Assembly: GCF_003325375.1 (NCBI RefSeq)
Contig: NZ_CP030864.1
Span: 62,001 to 126,000 of the forward strand
DNA length: 64,000 bases
Reading direction: 5' to 3'
Source of the DNA: Streptomyces globosus
Lineage (GTDB): Bacteria; Actinomycetota; Actinomycetes; Streptomycetales; Streptomycetaceae
Below are positions 55,453 to 62,581 of the stretch, in pieces. A program made the position numbers and the translations under genes. The notes under the pieces are model-generated. The model was given only the letters and a program-made list of their open reading frames with translations, had not been told where the DNA came from and did no database searches. Numbering within the stretch: position 1 is the first letter of the stretch; the number at the start of each line of letters is the position of its first letter.

Positions 55453-57022
55453 GCCGGGCCTTGCGGACGACGAAGGAGGCCTGCCCGGCGAAGGCGGGGG
55501 TGCCGTCGGAGCCGTCGAGCCAGATGCCGCCGTCGCGGTGGCGGACGACCGATCCCGGGTAGTTGTGGGCGTGCAGGGTCACCGACCCCGCGGCCGTTCC
55601 GGGGCGGGGGCAGAAGGTCGCGTCCTTCCGGAAGAGCTCGCTGCCGTCGTCGGTGCTCAGCCGCAGCCGCAGGTAGTGGTGCCGCAGGTAGCGGCCGTCT
55701 GCTGCGCGGAAGGTGACGCACCGCGTGTCGGCGAGCCCCCGGACCACCGTGAACGTGGCGCGCTGCCGTGCCTGCGTGCCGCCGGACTCGGAGAGCCGGC
55801 CCAGCGTCGCGAAGTCGCCGGCGTACGTCAGGTAGAGGTCGGGCCGGTCGACGGACTCCAGGGTGTGCGCGCCCAGCGGAACCGTGCCCGGGGGGACGGC
55901 GGACGGACTCGCCGGCGGCGATGCGGCCGGCGTGGGGGTGCCCGACGGGACCGGCGCGGCACTGCCGGCCGTGGGGTCGGCGGTGGGAGCGGCCGTGACG
56001 CCGGGCTTCCGGGGCGGCGTCGGCTCCGGCCAGGCTGCGTAGGTGGCGGCACCGGTGACGAGCACCGCGCCGGCGGCGAGGCACGCCAGCGGATGGGCGG
56101 TCACCGCGTGGAGCTTGCCGGCCGCCGCGCCGTGCAGACCGCCTCCCTTCACGGCCGTGCCGGCGGCGACGGGCGTCATGGCAGGTGCGGCGGTGGCGGC
56201 GCTCGCAGCGGAACCCGACAGCAGGCCCTTGGCGGCCAGCGCGGCGAGGAGACCGGCGGGCACGGCCAGGGGCGCGAGGCTGAGGAGCAGCAGCTCGGCG
56301 GGGACCCGTTCCGCGGTCGTCGCCGTGCAGAGCGGGCAGTCGCGGGTGTGCCGCGCGATCCGCTTCCGCCACACCGAGGCAGGCAGACCGTCCCAGCCGG
56401 CGACGGTCTCGCCGAGCTGCGGGCATCGCGGGCGGGCCGCCAGGGCGGCGACGATCGTCCGGCTCAGGTCCAGCTGCTCGCGCATGCGCTGCAGGCGCAC
56501 TCCGGCGTGGGCGACGGTGAGGCCCGTCGCCGCGGCGATGTCCTCCCGGTTGAGCAGTCCGGCCTGCTCCTGCCACCAGAGCGACAGCAGGACCCGGTGG
56601 TCGGGGTCGAGCCACCGGCCGGCTGCGGCGATCCGGCGGCGCTCGTCCGACACCTTGAGCCGCAGGATCGTCGCGTCCTCGGGTTCGGGGCCGTCGTCCG
56701 GCAGGTGGAGTGCCTCGTCGATGACGGCGGTCCGGCTGGTGGTCGCGCGCTGCCGCTGCCAGTGGGTCTGTATTTGGCGGAGCGTGATCGACACCAGCCA
56801 GGAGCGGAAGCTGTCGGGGGCGCGCAGGGCGGGAAGGTCGCGCACCGCGCGCAACAGCGTCTCCTGGACGACGTCGTCGACGTCGGCATGTGCGCTCAGC
56901 GCACGCCGGACGATGTTGTACACCAACGGCAGGTAGGCGGCGATCAGCTCCTCGCGCGCCCGGTCGTCCCCGGCCTGCGCCGCGACGACCAGGGCCGCGT
57001 GGTCCGCGTCCGTGAGCCCCAT
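55448..57022 (-). CDS. ECF sigma factor fused to ZAS-like motif, membrane segments and AbfB sensor domain
   Basis: 524 residues from ATG 57022; GTG 57028 is an alternative, but the GGGGAGAG site fits the ATG better. Sigma region 2 (~20-95) contains DVDDVVQETLLRAVRDL and SFRSWLVSITLRQ. Sigma region 4 (~138-192) contains LNREDIAAATGLTVAHAGV. Next is H225-x3-C229-x2-C232, the pattern of zinc-binding anti-sigma domains. Two hydrophobic segments follow (~243-268 and ~311-330), then a Pro/Ala linker and an AbfB arabinose-binding domain (~385-521). It looks like a sigma factor with built-in anti-sigma and sugar sensor. Beside it lie arabinoxylan enzymes. With two full membrane spans the sensor would face inward, so the topology needs testing. 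Confidence 0.88.
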   Translation of the reverse strand: MGLTDADHAALVVAAQAGDDRAREELIAAYLPLVYNIVRRALSAHADVDDVVQETLLRAVRDLPALRAPDSFRSWLVSITLRQIQTHWQRQRATTSRTAVIDEALHLPDDGPEPEDATILRLKVSDERRRIAAAGRWLDPDHRVLLSLWWQEQAGLLNREDIAAATGLTVAHAGVRLQRMREQLDLSRTIVAALAARPRCPQLGETVAGWDGLPASVWRKRIARHTRDCPLCTATTAERVPAELLLLSLAPLAVPAGLLAALAAKGLLSGSAASAATAAPAMTPVAAGTAVKGGGLHGAAAGKLHAVTAHPLACLAAGAVLVTGAATYAAWPEPTPPRKPGVTAAPTADPTAGSAAPVPSGTPTPAASPPASPSAVPPGTVPLGAHTLESVDRPDLYLTYAGDFATLGRLSESGGTQARQRATFTVVRGLADTRCVTFRAADGRYLRHHYLRLRLSTDDGSELFRKDATFCPRPGTAAGSVTLHAHNYPGSVVRHRDGGIWLDGSDGTPAFAGQASFVVRKARP

Positions 57023-57353
57023 TGCCACCTCTCCCCTTTACGGCGTCAGACCCTAACGTCCGCACAGGTGTGCGGCCAAAGGCCGTGGCCCCGGGCCGCG
57101 GAAGGGGCCGCCGCGGGCGTGGGGATGTCCGGAAGCCGGTGCGCCGTGGTGCGCCCTTCGGGGTGAGGGCTGCTCCTCGCCGCGGTTTCGCCCGTCGTCG
57201 TCCGCAGCGGCTTCCGGTTCCGGTTCCTCGCTTCCGCGGACCCGGCAGAGCTGCAGGTGGCCGAACCTCAGGTCGACCACGGTGCCGACGAGTGCGGGCT
57301 GCGCCGGGGCCGTCCTCACGGCGGCTGCGGCGGTAGGACGGCCCCGCTGTCGG
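57023..57353 (-). other. Gene-free stretch ahead of the sigma gene
   Basis: 331 bp between the secreted protein gene and the sigma gene. It holds the terminator hairpin at 57305-57346 and, presumably, the sigma promoter. Apart from the hairpin I see only GC-rich sequence with no convincing reading frame or operator. Confidence 0.6.
57305..57346 (-). terminator. Terminator hairpin after secreted-protein gene
   Basis: A perfect 12-bp stem (CGGGGCCGTCCT with AGGACGGCCCCG) and 18-nt loop lies 8 bp after the stop of the leftward gene at 57354. Confidence 0.75.
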
Positions 57354-57977
57354 TCAGTGGAGCTTGTTGACCGCCGTGGTGGTGGTCTTCTTGAAGGCGG
57401 GGACGGGGGCGTCCTTGAAGGATCCCATCTGGGCCCAGCGGACGACCGTGACCGTCCTGTCGTCCCGGCCCACCGAGAAGAGCGCGATGTCGTTGGCGCC
57501 CCAGGACGTCTCGGTGTGCAGGCCGCGGACGCGGGCGCCCTCCTCGACCGGCAGCTTGCCGTAGTCGCGGCCCTCGGCCTCGACGTCGGGCGTGGACTTC
57601 TCGATGCGGGCGGCGCAGGTGCGGATCAGGTCGTCATAGTGCTTGGCCAGGGCCTTGGCGTGGGCGGCCGTGTCCGCCACGACGGTGAGCTGCACGGCGG
57701 TGGTGTCCAGGTCGGTCCGGAACTCGCGGTGGCGGTAGTCGTAGGAGGGCACGCCCTCCGTGCTCACGCAGAAGCCGAGGGCCTCCGGGAAGCCTTCGGT
57801 GACCGGGCCGGCGGTCCAGGACGACGACGGGTGCGGCGGCAGCTGGGACGCCGACAGGAACTTCGGCGCGGCGGGCTTCGGTGCGGCGACGGCGGCCGGT
57901 GCGGTGAGGAGCGTGCCGGCCGCGACGGCGGTGGCGGTGAGGGCGGTGAGGGCGCTGGTTCGGATGCGCATGGACAT
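57354..57977 (-). CDS. Secreted protein of unknown function
   Basis: 207 residues from ATG 57977 with GGGGGA five bases upstream. A clear Sec signal (RTSALTALTATAVAAGTLL, then APAAVAAP) precedes a mature domain of about 170 residues with two cysteines (GFCVS and IRTCAAR) that could form a disulphide. The pattern of an extracytoplasmic alpha/beta sensor-like domain (AHAKALAKHYDDLIRTC) loosely recalls the PknH sensor domain, but I do not recognise the family with confidence. Divergent from the HTH gene at 58210. Confidence 0.8.
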   Translation of the reverse strand: MSMRIRTSALTALTATAVAAGTLLTAPAAVAAPKPAAPKFLSASQLPPHPSSSWTAGPVTEGFPEALGFCVSTEGVPSYDYRHREFRTDLDTTAVQLTVVADTAAHAKALAKHYDDLIRTCAARIEKSTPDVEAEGRDYGKLPVEEGARVRGLHTETSWGANDIALFSVGRDDRTVTVVRWAQMGSFKDAPVPAFKKTTTTAVNKLH

Positions 57978-58209
57978 GGGTGTCCCCCGTGACTGAATGC
58001 GTTGGATGTGGATGCCGCGGCGGGGCCGGCTGGTCGGCGCGGGCCTGGCCGGTGCGACACCAAGAGCATCGGGGATCGCGGCGGCCGGGCGCAACGACCG
58101 CTGGCCGGTCCGCCGGGGTGGAACCATCCCAGGCCGTCTGACGTGCAGGTATACGGGTGCCTGGGATGCCGTCCCGGGCGGGGCGGGGCGTACGAGGACG
58201 GGGGGACCG

Positions 58210-59574
58210 GTGTCGGCACAGGGCGACGGCGTCAGCGACAGCGTCGGCGAGGTGGCGGAGTTTGCGGCGCTGCTGCGGGAGCTGAAGGGGCGTACGGACC
58301 GCAGCTATGCCCAGCTGGCCCGCCGCCTGGGCATGAACACCTCGACGTTGCACCGGTACTGCGCGGGCGAGGCGGTGCCGCTCGACTTCGCCCCGCTGGA
58401 ACGCTTCGCGGCGCTGTGCGGGGCGACGTCGGAGCAGCGTCTGGATCTCCACCGGCGGTGGATGTCGGCCGTGGCAGCCCGTCGGCGGCCTCGTACGGCA
58501 GGCGGGCCGGGTGAGGTGCCGCAGGCCGGGGGTGCTCCGGTTGCCGAGAGCGGGCCTGTGCCCGCGCTCCCGCCCGCGCCCACGCCCGCGCCCCCGCCTG
58601 CGCGCCTGCCTGCGCCCCGGCGCCCCTGGTACCGGCGGCGGAGCCTGGCGGTCGGGCTGGCCGCCGTCCTGGCCGTCTTCGGGGCGGTCGGGGCACTGTC
58701 CGCGCTGCCGGACGGGCGGCGGGCGGCCGCCTCGGGCGCGGCTGCCCCGGTCGCTGCTCCGACCGCGGCCGGGAGTGCGGCCGGGAGTGCGGCCGCCGGG
58801 AGTGCGGAAGCCGGAGGGCGGGAGCAGCCGGACGCCTCACCCGGTCCGGGCGGAGCCGCGGCCTCCGAGCCGCCCGCGGGCTCCGCCGTGCCGGAGCCGG
58901 GCGCCCCGCGCCCGTCCGGCGCCGCATCCGCCCCGCCTCGCGGCGGGCAGTCCGACGGGCTGCCGTTCGCCTGGTCCGTCAACGCGCACGGGTGGCAGTT
59001 CGGTTGCGGTCACAGCTACGTCGTCGCCAAGCCGCCGGGGCAGGTGCCCCCGCCGCCCGTCCCACAGGACGGGGCGGCCTGGGCTGCGGCGCAGGGTGCG
59101 GTGCACGGTGGGGAGACGTACGTGCGGTTGTCGGTGCAGGGCCGCAGCGACACCGCCGTCGTGCTGGAGGCGCTGCGGGTGCGGGTGGTCGGCCGTACGG
59201 CGCCGGTCCGGGGCAGCGCCTACGCCATGGACCAGGGCTGCGGCGGGGCGGTCACTCCGCGCTACTTCGCCGTGGACCTGGACAAGGACCGGCCGCTCGC
59301 CCGCGCGGTCGCCGGGAACGACGCCGGCACGCCGATCCCTGCCGTGAGCATGCCGTACCGCGTCTCGGCGAAGGACCCCGAGGTGCTGCTGGTGACGGCC
59401 GGGACGAAGGGGTGCGACTGCCTCTGGTACCTGGAGTTGGACTGGTCCTCCCAGGGCCGTCAGGGCACCGTGCGGATCGACGAGGGCGGGCGCCCGTTCC
59501 GCACCAGTGCCGTCGCGGGTCTGCCCCGGTACGCGTACGACACGGTGGGGCGCCGCTGGGAGCCCTCCCGCTGA
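58210..59574 (+). CDS. Membrane-anchored HTH (XRE-type) protein with extracellular domain
   Basis: 454 residues. I chose GTG 58210 because GGGGGGA lies just upstream, although the spacing is short. The N-terminal HTH (~15-75) contains YAQLARRLGMNTSTLHRY. A Pro/Ala linker, one membrane span (SLAVGLAAVLAVFGAVGAL, near 150-170), a long Ala/Gly/Pro-rich spacer, and a C-terminal domain of ~200 residues with six cysteines or so (FGCGHSY, DQGCGG, KGCDCLW) follow. The layout is that of a one-component membrane regulator or anti-sigma-like protein sensing outside the cell. Ligand and targets are unknown. Confidence 0.83.
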   Translation: MSAQGDGVSDSVGEVAEFAALLRELKGRTDRSYAQLARRLGMNTSTLHRYCAGEAVPLDFAPLERFAALCGATSEQRLDLHRRWMSAVAARRRPRTAGGPGEVPQAGGAPVAESGPVPALPPAPTPAPPPARLPAPRRPWYRRRSLAVGLAAVLAVFGAVGALSALPDGRRAAASGAAAPVAAPTAAGSAAGSAAAGSAEAGGREQPDASPGPGGAAASEPPAGSAVPEPGAPRPSGAASAPPRGGQSDGLPFAWSVNAHGWQFGCGHSYVVAKPPGQVPPPPVPQDGAAWAAAQGAVHGGETYVRLSVQGRSDTAVVLEALRVRVVGRTAPVRGSAYAMDQGCGGAVTPRYFAVDLDKDRPLARAVAGNDAGTPIPAVSMPYRVSAKDPEVLLVTAGTKGCDCLWYLELDWSSQGRQGTVRIDEGGRPFRTSAVAGLPRYAYDTVGRRWEPSR

Positions 59575-59649
59575 CGGCCGGGCGCACCGGTTGATGCCTG
59601 TGGGGCAGCCGTGTTGTGTGACTGCTCGTCAATGTAGTACTTCTTATAC

Positions 59650-59895
59650 ATGAGCGAGCAGGTGCACAACAGGCTGGCGGTGGTGAGGGCCGAGCGCAAG
59701 GTGTCGCGGCAGGCCCTCGCCGACACGGTGGGAGTCCACTACCAGACCATCGGCTACATCGAGCGGGGGCAGTACAACCCCAGCCTCGACCTGGCGCTGA
59801 AGATCGCCGGGTTCTTCGGACTGCCGGTGGAGGCGCTGTTCTCCCTCGAGCCGTTCCGGCCGCTCACCGACGAGGTCTACGGGAGGAAGCAGTGA
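59650..59895 (+). CDS. Small XRE-family HTH regulator
   Basis: 81 residues, almost entirely one HTH domain: NRLAVVRAERKVSRQALAD, VHYQTIGYIERGQYNPSLDLALKI given here by its key GYIERG, and a C-terminal helix ending EVYGRKQ. ATG 59650 has no Shine-Dalgarno sequence. A TAGTAC hexamer (around 59635) nine bases before the ATG would fit a leaderless transcript. Its stop overlaps the GTG of the membrane protein downstream (GTGA). Such HTH plus membrane-protein pairs are common and probably autoregulated. Confidence 0.88.
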   Translation: MSEQVHNRLAVVRAERKVSRQALADTVGVHYQTIGYIERGQYNPSLDLALKIAGFFGLPVEALFSLEPFRPLTDEVYGRKQ

Positions 59896-60395
59896 CGACC
59901 GCGACGAAGCTGGACCGGCGGATGTACGCCGTCATGAACGACCGGGCGGCAGCCCCGATGTACGCGACGGCCGCGCGCAGGCGGGCCGTCATCGGCGCCC
60001 ACCTCCTGCTCACCGCGGCCGGCTTCGCCGCTTGGTCCGCCACGATGTTCAGCGATGCGCGCTGGCCGCTGTTCGCCATGCTGGCCGTGCTGCCGCTCTG
60101 GGTGGTGGCCACCGGCGCCATCAACGGTGCCACCCGCGGACTGCTGGAGCTGCGCAGCCGGATGCTGGACGAGCGCCAGCTCGCCGAGCGGGACCGCGTC
60201 CATGCCGTCGCCCACCGGAGCACCGGGCTGCTCCTGCTGCTCGCTGCGGCCGGTGTGGGCGCGGCCGGATGGTTCGGGGGCCTTCAGGTCGAAGGGCTGG
60301 TCGCGCCGGTGCTGTTCGCCGCGCTGACCGTGCACTGGCTGATGCCGCTCTGGGTGGCCGGCCTGCGGATCCAGGACGATCCCGCCGAAGACTGA
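59892..60395 (+). CDS. Multi-pass membrane protein paired with HTH regulator
   Basis: 167 residues from GTG 59892, overlapping the HTH gene by 4 nt. Four hydrophobic segments (VIGAHLLLTAAGFAAW, FAMLAVLPLWVVA, GLLLLLAAAGVGAAGW, LFAALTVHWLMPLWV) make two helical hairpins separated by a charged loop (RSRMLDERQLAERD). No enzyme motif was seen. It probably works with, or is controlled by, the HTH protein. Confidence 0.82.
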   Translation: MTTATKLDRRMYAVMNDRAAAPMYATAARRRAVIGAHLLLTAAGFAAWSATMFSDARWPLFAMLAVLPLWVVATGAINGATRGLLELRSRMLDERQLAERDRVHAVAHRSTGLLLLLAAAGVGAAGWFGGLQVEGLVAPVLFAALTVHWLMPLWVAGLRIQDDPAED

Positions 60396-60431
60396 CGCGC
60401 GGGGTGTCGGCCCCCCTCGCTGTGTCCCGCG

Positions 60432-60474
60432 CCGCCGGGGCCGCGCCCCGGGAAGTGGGGCCCGGCCCCGGCGG
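60432..60474. terminator. Bidirectional terminator between converging genes
   Basis: An 11-bp stem (CCGCCGGGGCC with GGCCCCGGCGG), with more pairing inside the loop, is followed by TTTGGG. It lies in the 94-bp gap between the rightward membrane protein and the leftward small-protein gene. Confidence 0.75.
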
Positions 60475-60489
60475 TTTGGGGGGGGTGGG

Positions 60490-60660
60490 TCAGGTGGTCG
60501 GGGGGTTCTCCGCGAGCTGGCGGCGGAGTTCCAGGAGGGTGCTCAGGGCCTGGCTGTACATCAGGAGGCTCTTCTCGCTGTGCGAGGTGATCGCCGTCTT
60601 GATCTCGGCGTAGGTGTGGGTGATGAGCTGGTCGAGGTCCTGCTTGTCGATGCCGTTCAC
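60490..60660 (-). CDS. 56-residue protein at the end of an operon
   Basis: From GTG 60660, with AAGGAAGGAAA upstream. The sequence begins VNGIDKQDLDQLITHTYAEI and continues as an amphipathic helix rich in Leu/Ser with no cysteines, no signal peptide and no membrane span, ending in PPTT. It sits 26 bp after the secreted-protein gene. I do not recognise a family. It could be a small regulatory or structural protein; a RiPP precursor is possible but unsupported, as there is no leader-core break. Confidence 0.65.
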   Translation of the reverse strand: MNGIDKQDLDQLITHTYAEIKTAITSHSEKSLLMYSQALSTLLELRRQLAENPPTT

Positions 60661-60686
60661 GGGTTTCCTTCCTTCGGGGCAGGTGG

Positions 60687-61124
60687 TTACGGTCGGGTGA
60701 CGGGCCAGGAGGTGAGGCTCTGCCAGGAGCCGCAGTCCCGGGTGTCCTCCGTACCCTTGCAGACGGCGATGGAGCCGGTCGTGGTGGGCATGTACGACTG
60801 GCGCACCCGGACGTCGACGGTGTCGTTGCCGCAGACGGTGGCCTGCTTGCGCGGCGGCGTCGGCACGAAGTCGAACTGCCAGCGCGCCCACACCGAGTAG
60901 CAGCCCTCGCCGGTGTTGGCGAGGCGTCCTTCGGCGACCACCTGGAGCAGCCCGCCGGTGGAGGGCCGTTCCACCCAGCGTCCGCCCGAGGCGGTCGCCG
61001 TCTCGTGGGAGGCGGACCATGCGACGCCGCGGGCCGGCTTGTCCTCGGCGGCCGCCGGGGCGGCGAGGGGGAGGATGCAGCACGCCGCAGCGGTGACCGC
61101 TGTGGCCCAGGACCGGATACGCAT
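60687..61124 (-). CDS. Small secreted protein, Cys-rich
   Basis: 145 residues from ATG 61124, overlapping the flavoprotein stop (TGATG). A Sec signal (WATAVTAAACCILPLAAPAAA) precedes a mature domain of ~118 residues with four cysteines (GEGCYSV, ATVCGND, AVCKGT, RDCGSW), probably two disulphides, in a beta-rich pattern. Family unknown to me. Co-translation with the oxidoreductase hints at a shared process. Confidence 0.8.
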   Translation of the reverse strand: MRIRSWATAVTAAACCILPLAAPAAAEDKPARGVAWSASHETATASGGRWVERPSTGGLLQVVAEGRLANTGEGCYSVWARWQFDFVPTPPRKQATVCGNDTVDVRVRQSYMPTTTGSIAVCKGTEDTRDCGSWQSLTSWPVTRP

Positions 61125-62581
61125 CAGAGCAGTGCCTTTTCTTTCGGGCCCAGGGAGGGCGGGGTGGAGACGCCGTGGTGGCGGCGGAGCGCGGACAGGG
61201 CGGCAAGGTGGCCGCACATGCCGTGGACGGAGGGGCCCGGCGGGGTGGAGGCCGAGCAGAGGTACACCCCGGGGAGCGGGGTGGTGTAGGGGTCGAGGCG
61301 GGGCGTCGGCCGGGCGAGGGACTGGCGCAGGGTCATCGCCCCTGCGGCGATGTCGCCGCCGACGTAGTTGGGGTTGTACATCTCGTACGAGGCGGCCGAC
61401 ATGCCCCGGGAGGCGATGACGGTGTCGGTGAAGCCGGGCGCGTACGCCTCGATGCGGGTGCGGATCAGGTCGACGGGGTCGCGGGTGTCTCCGTGCGGGA
61501 CGTGCGCGTACGCCCAGACGGGCCGCCTGGCTCCGGAGGCGCGGCCGGGGTCGGTGACCGCGGGGTCGACGACGAGGACGAACGGGTCGGGGATGCGCCG
61601 GCCGGCCGCGGTCGCGTTCTCCTGCCGGACGATGTCGGCGTGCGTGCCGCCCAGGTGTACGGTGCCGGCCCGGCCCACGAGCGGATTCGTCCAGGGGATG
61701 GGGCCGTCGACCAGGAAGTCGGCCTTGGCCGCGCCGGGCCCGTAGCGGAACCGGGCGAGGGCGTTCCGGTAGCGGCCGGGCAGGCGGGAGCCGGCGAGGG
61801 CGAGGAACTCCTTGGGGCTCACGTCGAGCAGGACCAGCGGGACGTCGCCGAGTTCCGACAGGTCGCGGACGTGCCATCCGGTGTGGAAGGCGCCGCCGTG
61901 CGCGGTGATGTCGGCCGCCAGGGCGTCGGCGATACGGGCGCTGCCGCCTTCGGGCAGCGGCCAGCCGCTGCTGTGCGCGGTGTGGCCGAGGAGCATGGCG
62001 ACCGCCGCCGATGCCGGGGAGGGCAGGCGGCCCACGGCGTGGGCGGCCACGCCGGTGAGGAGTGCCTTGGCCTCCTCGGTGCGGAAGGCGCCGAGGCCCG
62101 TCGTGTGCGCCAGGACGCGCGTCGCGAACCGCACGGCGGCCGCCGGGTCGCGGGGCAGGGTGCGCTGGTCGGAGAGGACCAGGTCGACGACCGACCGGGA
62201 GCGGGCGACCAGGGGTCCCATGAGGCGGGTCCAGCGGTCTGCGTCCGCGCCCAGGTGGGCGGCGGTGCGGGTGACGCTGCGCCAGGCGGCGGCCGCGCCC
62301 CCGTCCGGCAGGGGGTGGGCGTAGGGGATGTCGGGCTGGAGCAGGCGGACGCCGCGGGCCTGGAGGTCGAACCGGCGGAAGAAGGCGGAGGCGGCGGCCA
62401 TCGGGTGCACGGCGGAGCAGATGTCGTGCACGACGCGGCTGTCGAACAGGGGCACGCTGCGCAGGCCGCCGCCGAGGGTGTCGGCCTTCTCGAACAGGGC
62501 CACCTTCAGGCCGGCGCGGGCGAGGGTGACGGCGGCGGCCAGGCCGTTCGGGCCCGTGCCGACGATCGCTGCGTCGGTCAT
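61124..62581 (-). CDS. FAD-dependent oxidoreductase, phytoene-desaturase-like
   Basis: 485 residues. The N-terminal dinucleotide-binding motif is GTGPNGLAAAVTLARAG, followed by FEKADTLGGGLRS, and the C-terminal FAD loop reads PGVYLCSASTPPGPSVHGMCG. This is the carotenoid-desaturase/retinol-saturase-like branch found widely in actinobacteria, often without carotenoid genes. Its substrate is unknown. It overlaps the ABC transporter upstream (ATGA) and the secreted protein downstream (TGATG), so all three are one operon. Confidence 0.88.
   Translation of the reverse strand: MTDAAIVGTGPNGLAAAVTLARAGLKVALFEKADTLGGGLRSVPLFDSRVVHDICSAVHPMAAASAFFRRFDLQARGVRLLQPDIPYAHPLPDGGAAAAWRSVTRTAAHLGADADRWTRLMGPLVARSRSVVDLVLSDQRTLPRDPAAAVRFATRVLAHTTGLGAFRTEEAKALLTGVAAHAVGRLPSPASAAVAMLLGHTAHSSGWPLPEGGSARIADALAADITAHGGAFHTGWHVRDLSELGDVPLVLLDVSPKEFLALAGSRLPGRYRNALARFRYGPGAAKADFLVDGPIPWTNPLVGRAGTVHLGGTHADIVRQENATAAGRRIPDPFVLVVDPAVTDPGRASGARRPVWAYAHVPHGDTRDPVDLIRTRIEAYAPGFTDTVIASRGMSAASYEMYNPNYVGGDIAAGAMTLRQSLARPTPRLDPYTTPLPGVYLCSASTPPGPSVHGMCGHLAALSALRRHHGVSTPPSLGPKEKALL

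Noticed and set aside
60490..60660. RiPP precursor peptide
   Set aside because: It has no leader-core boundary, no Cys or Ser/Thr-rich core pattern and no recognisable maturation enzyme in the operon.
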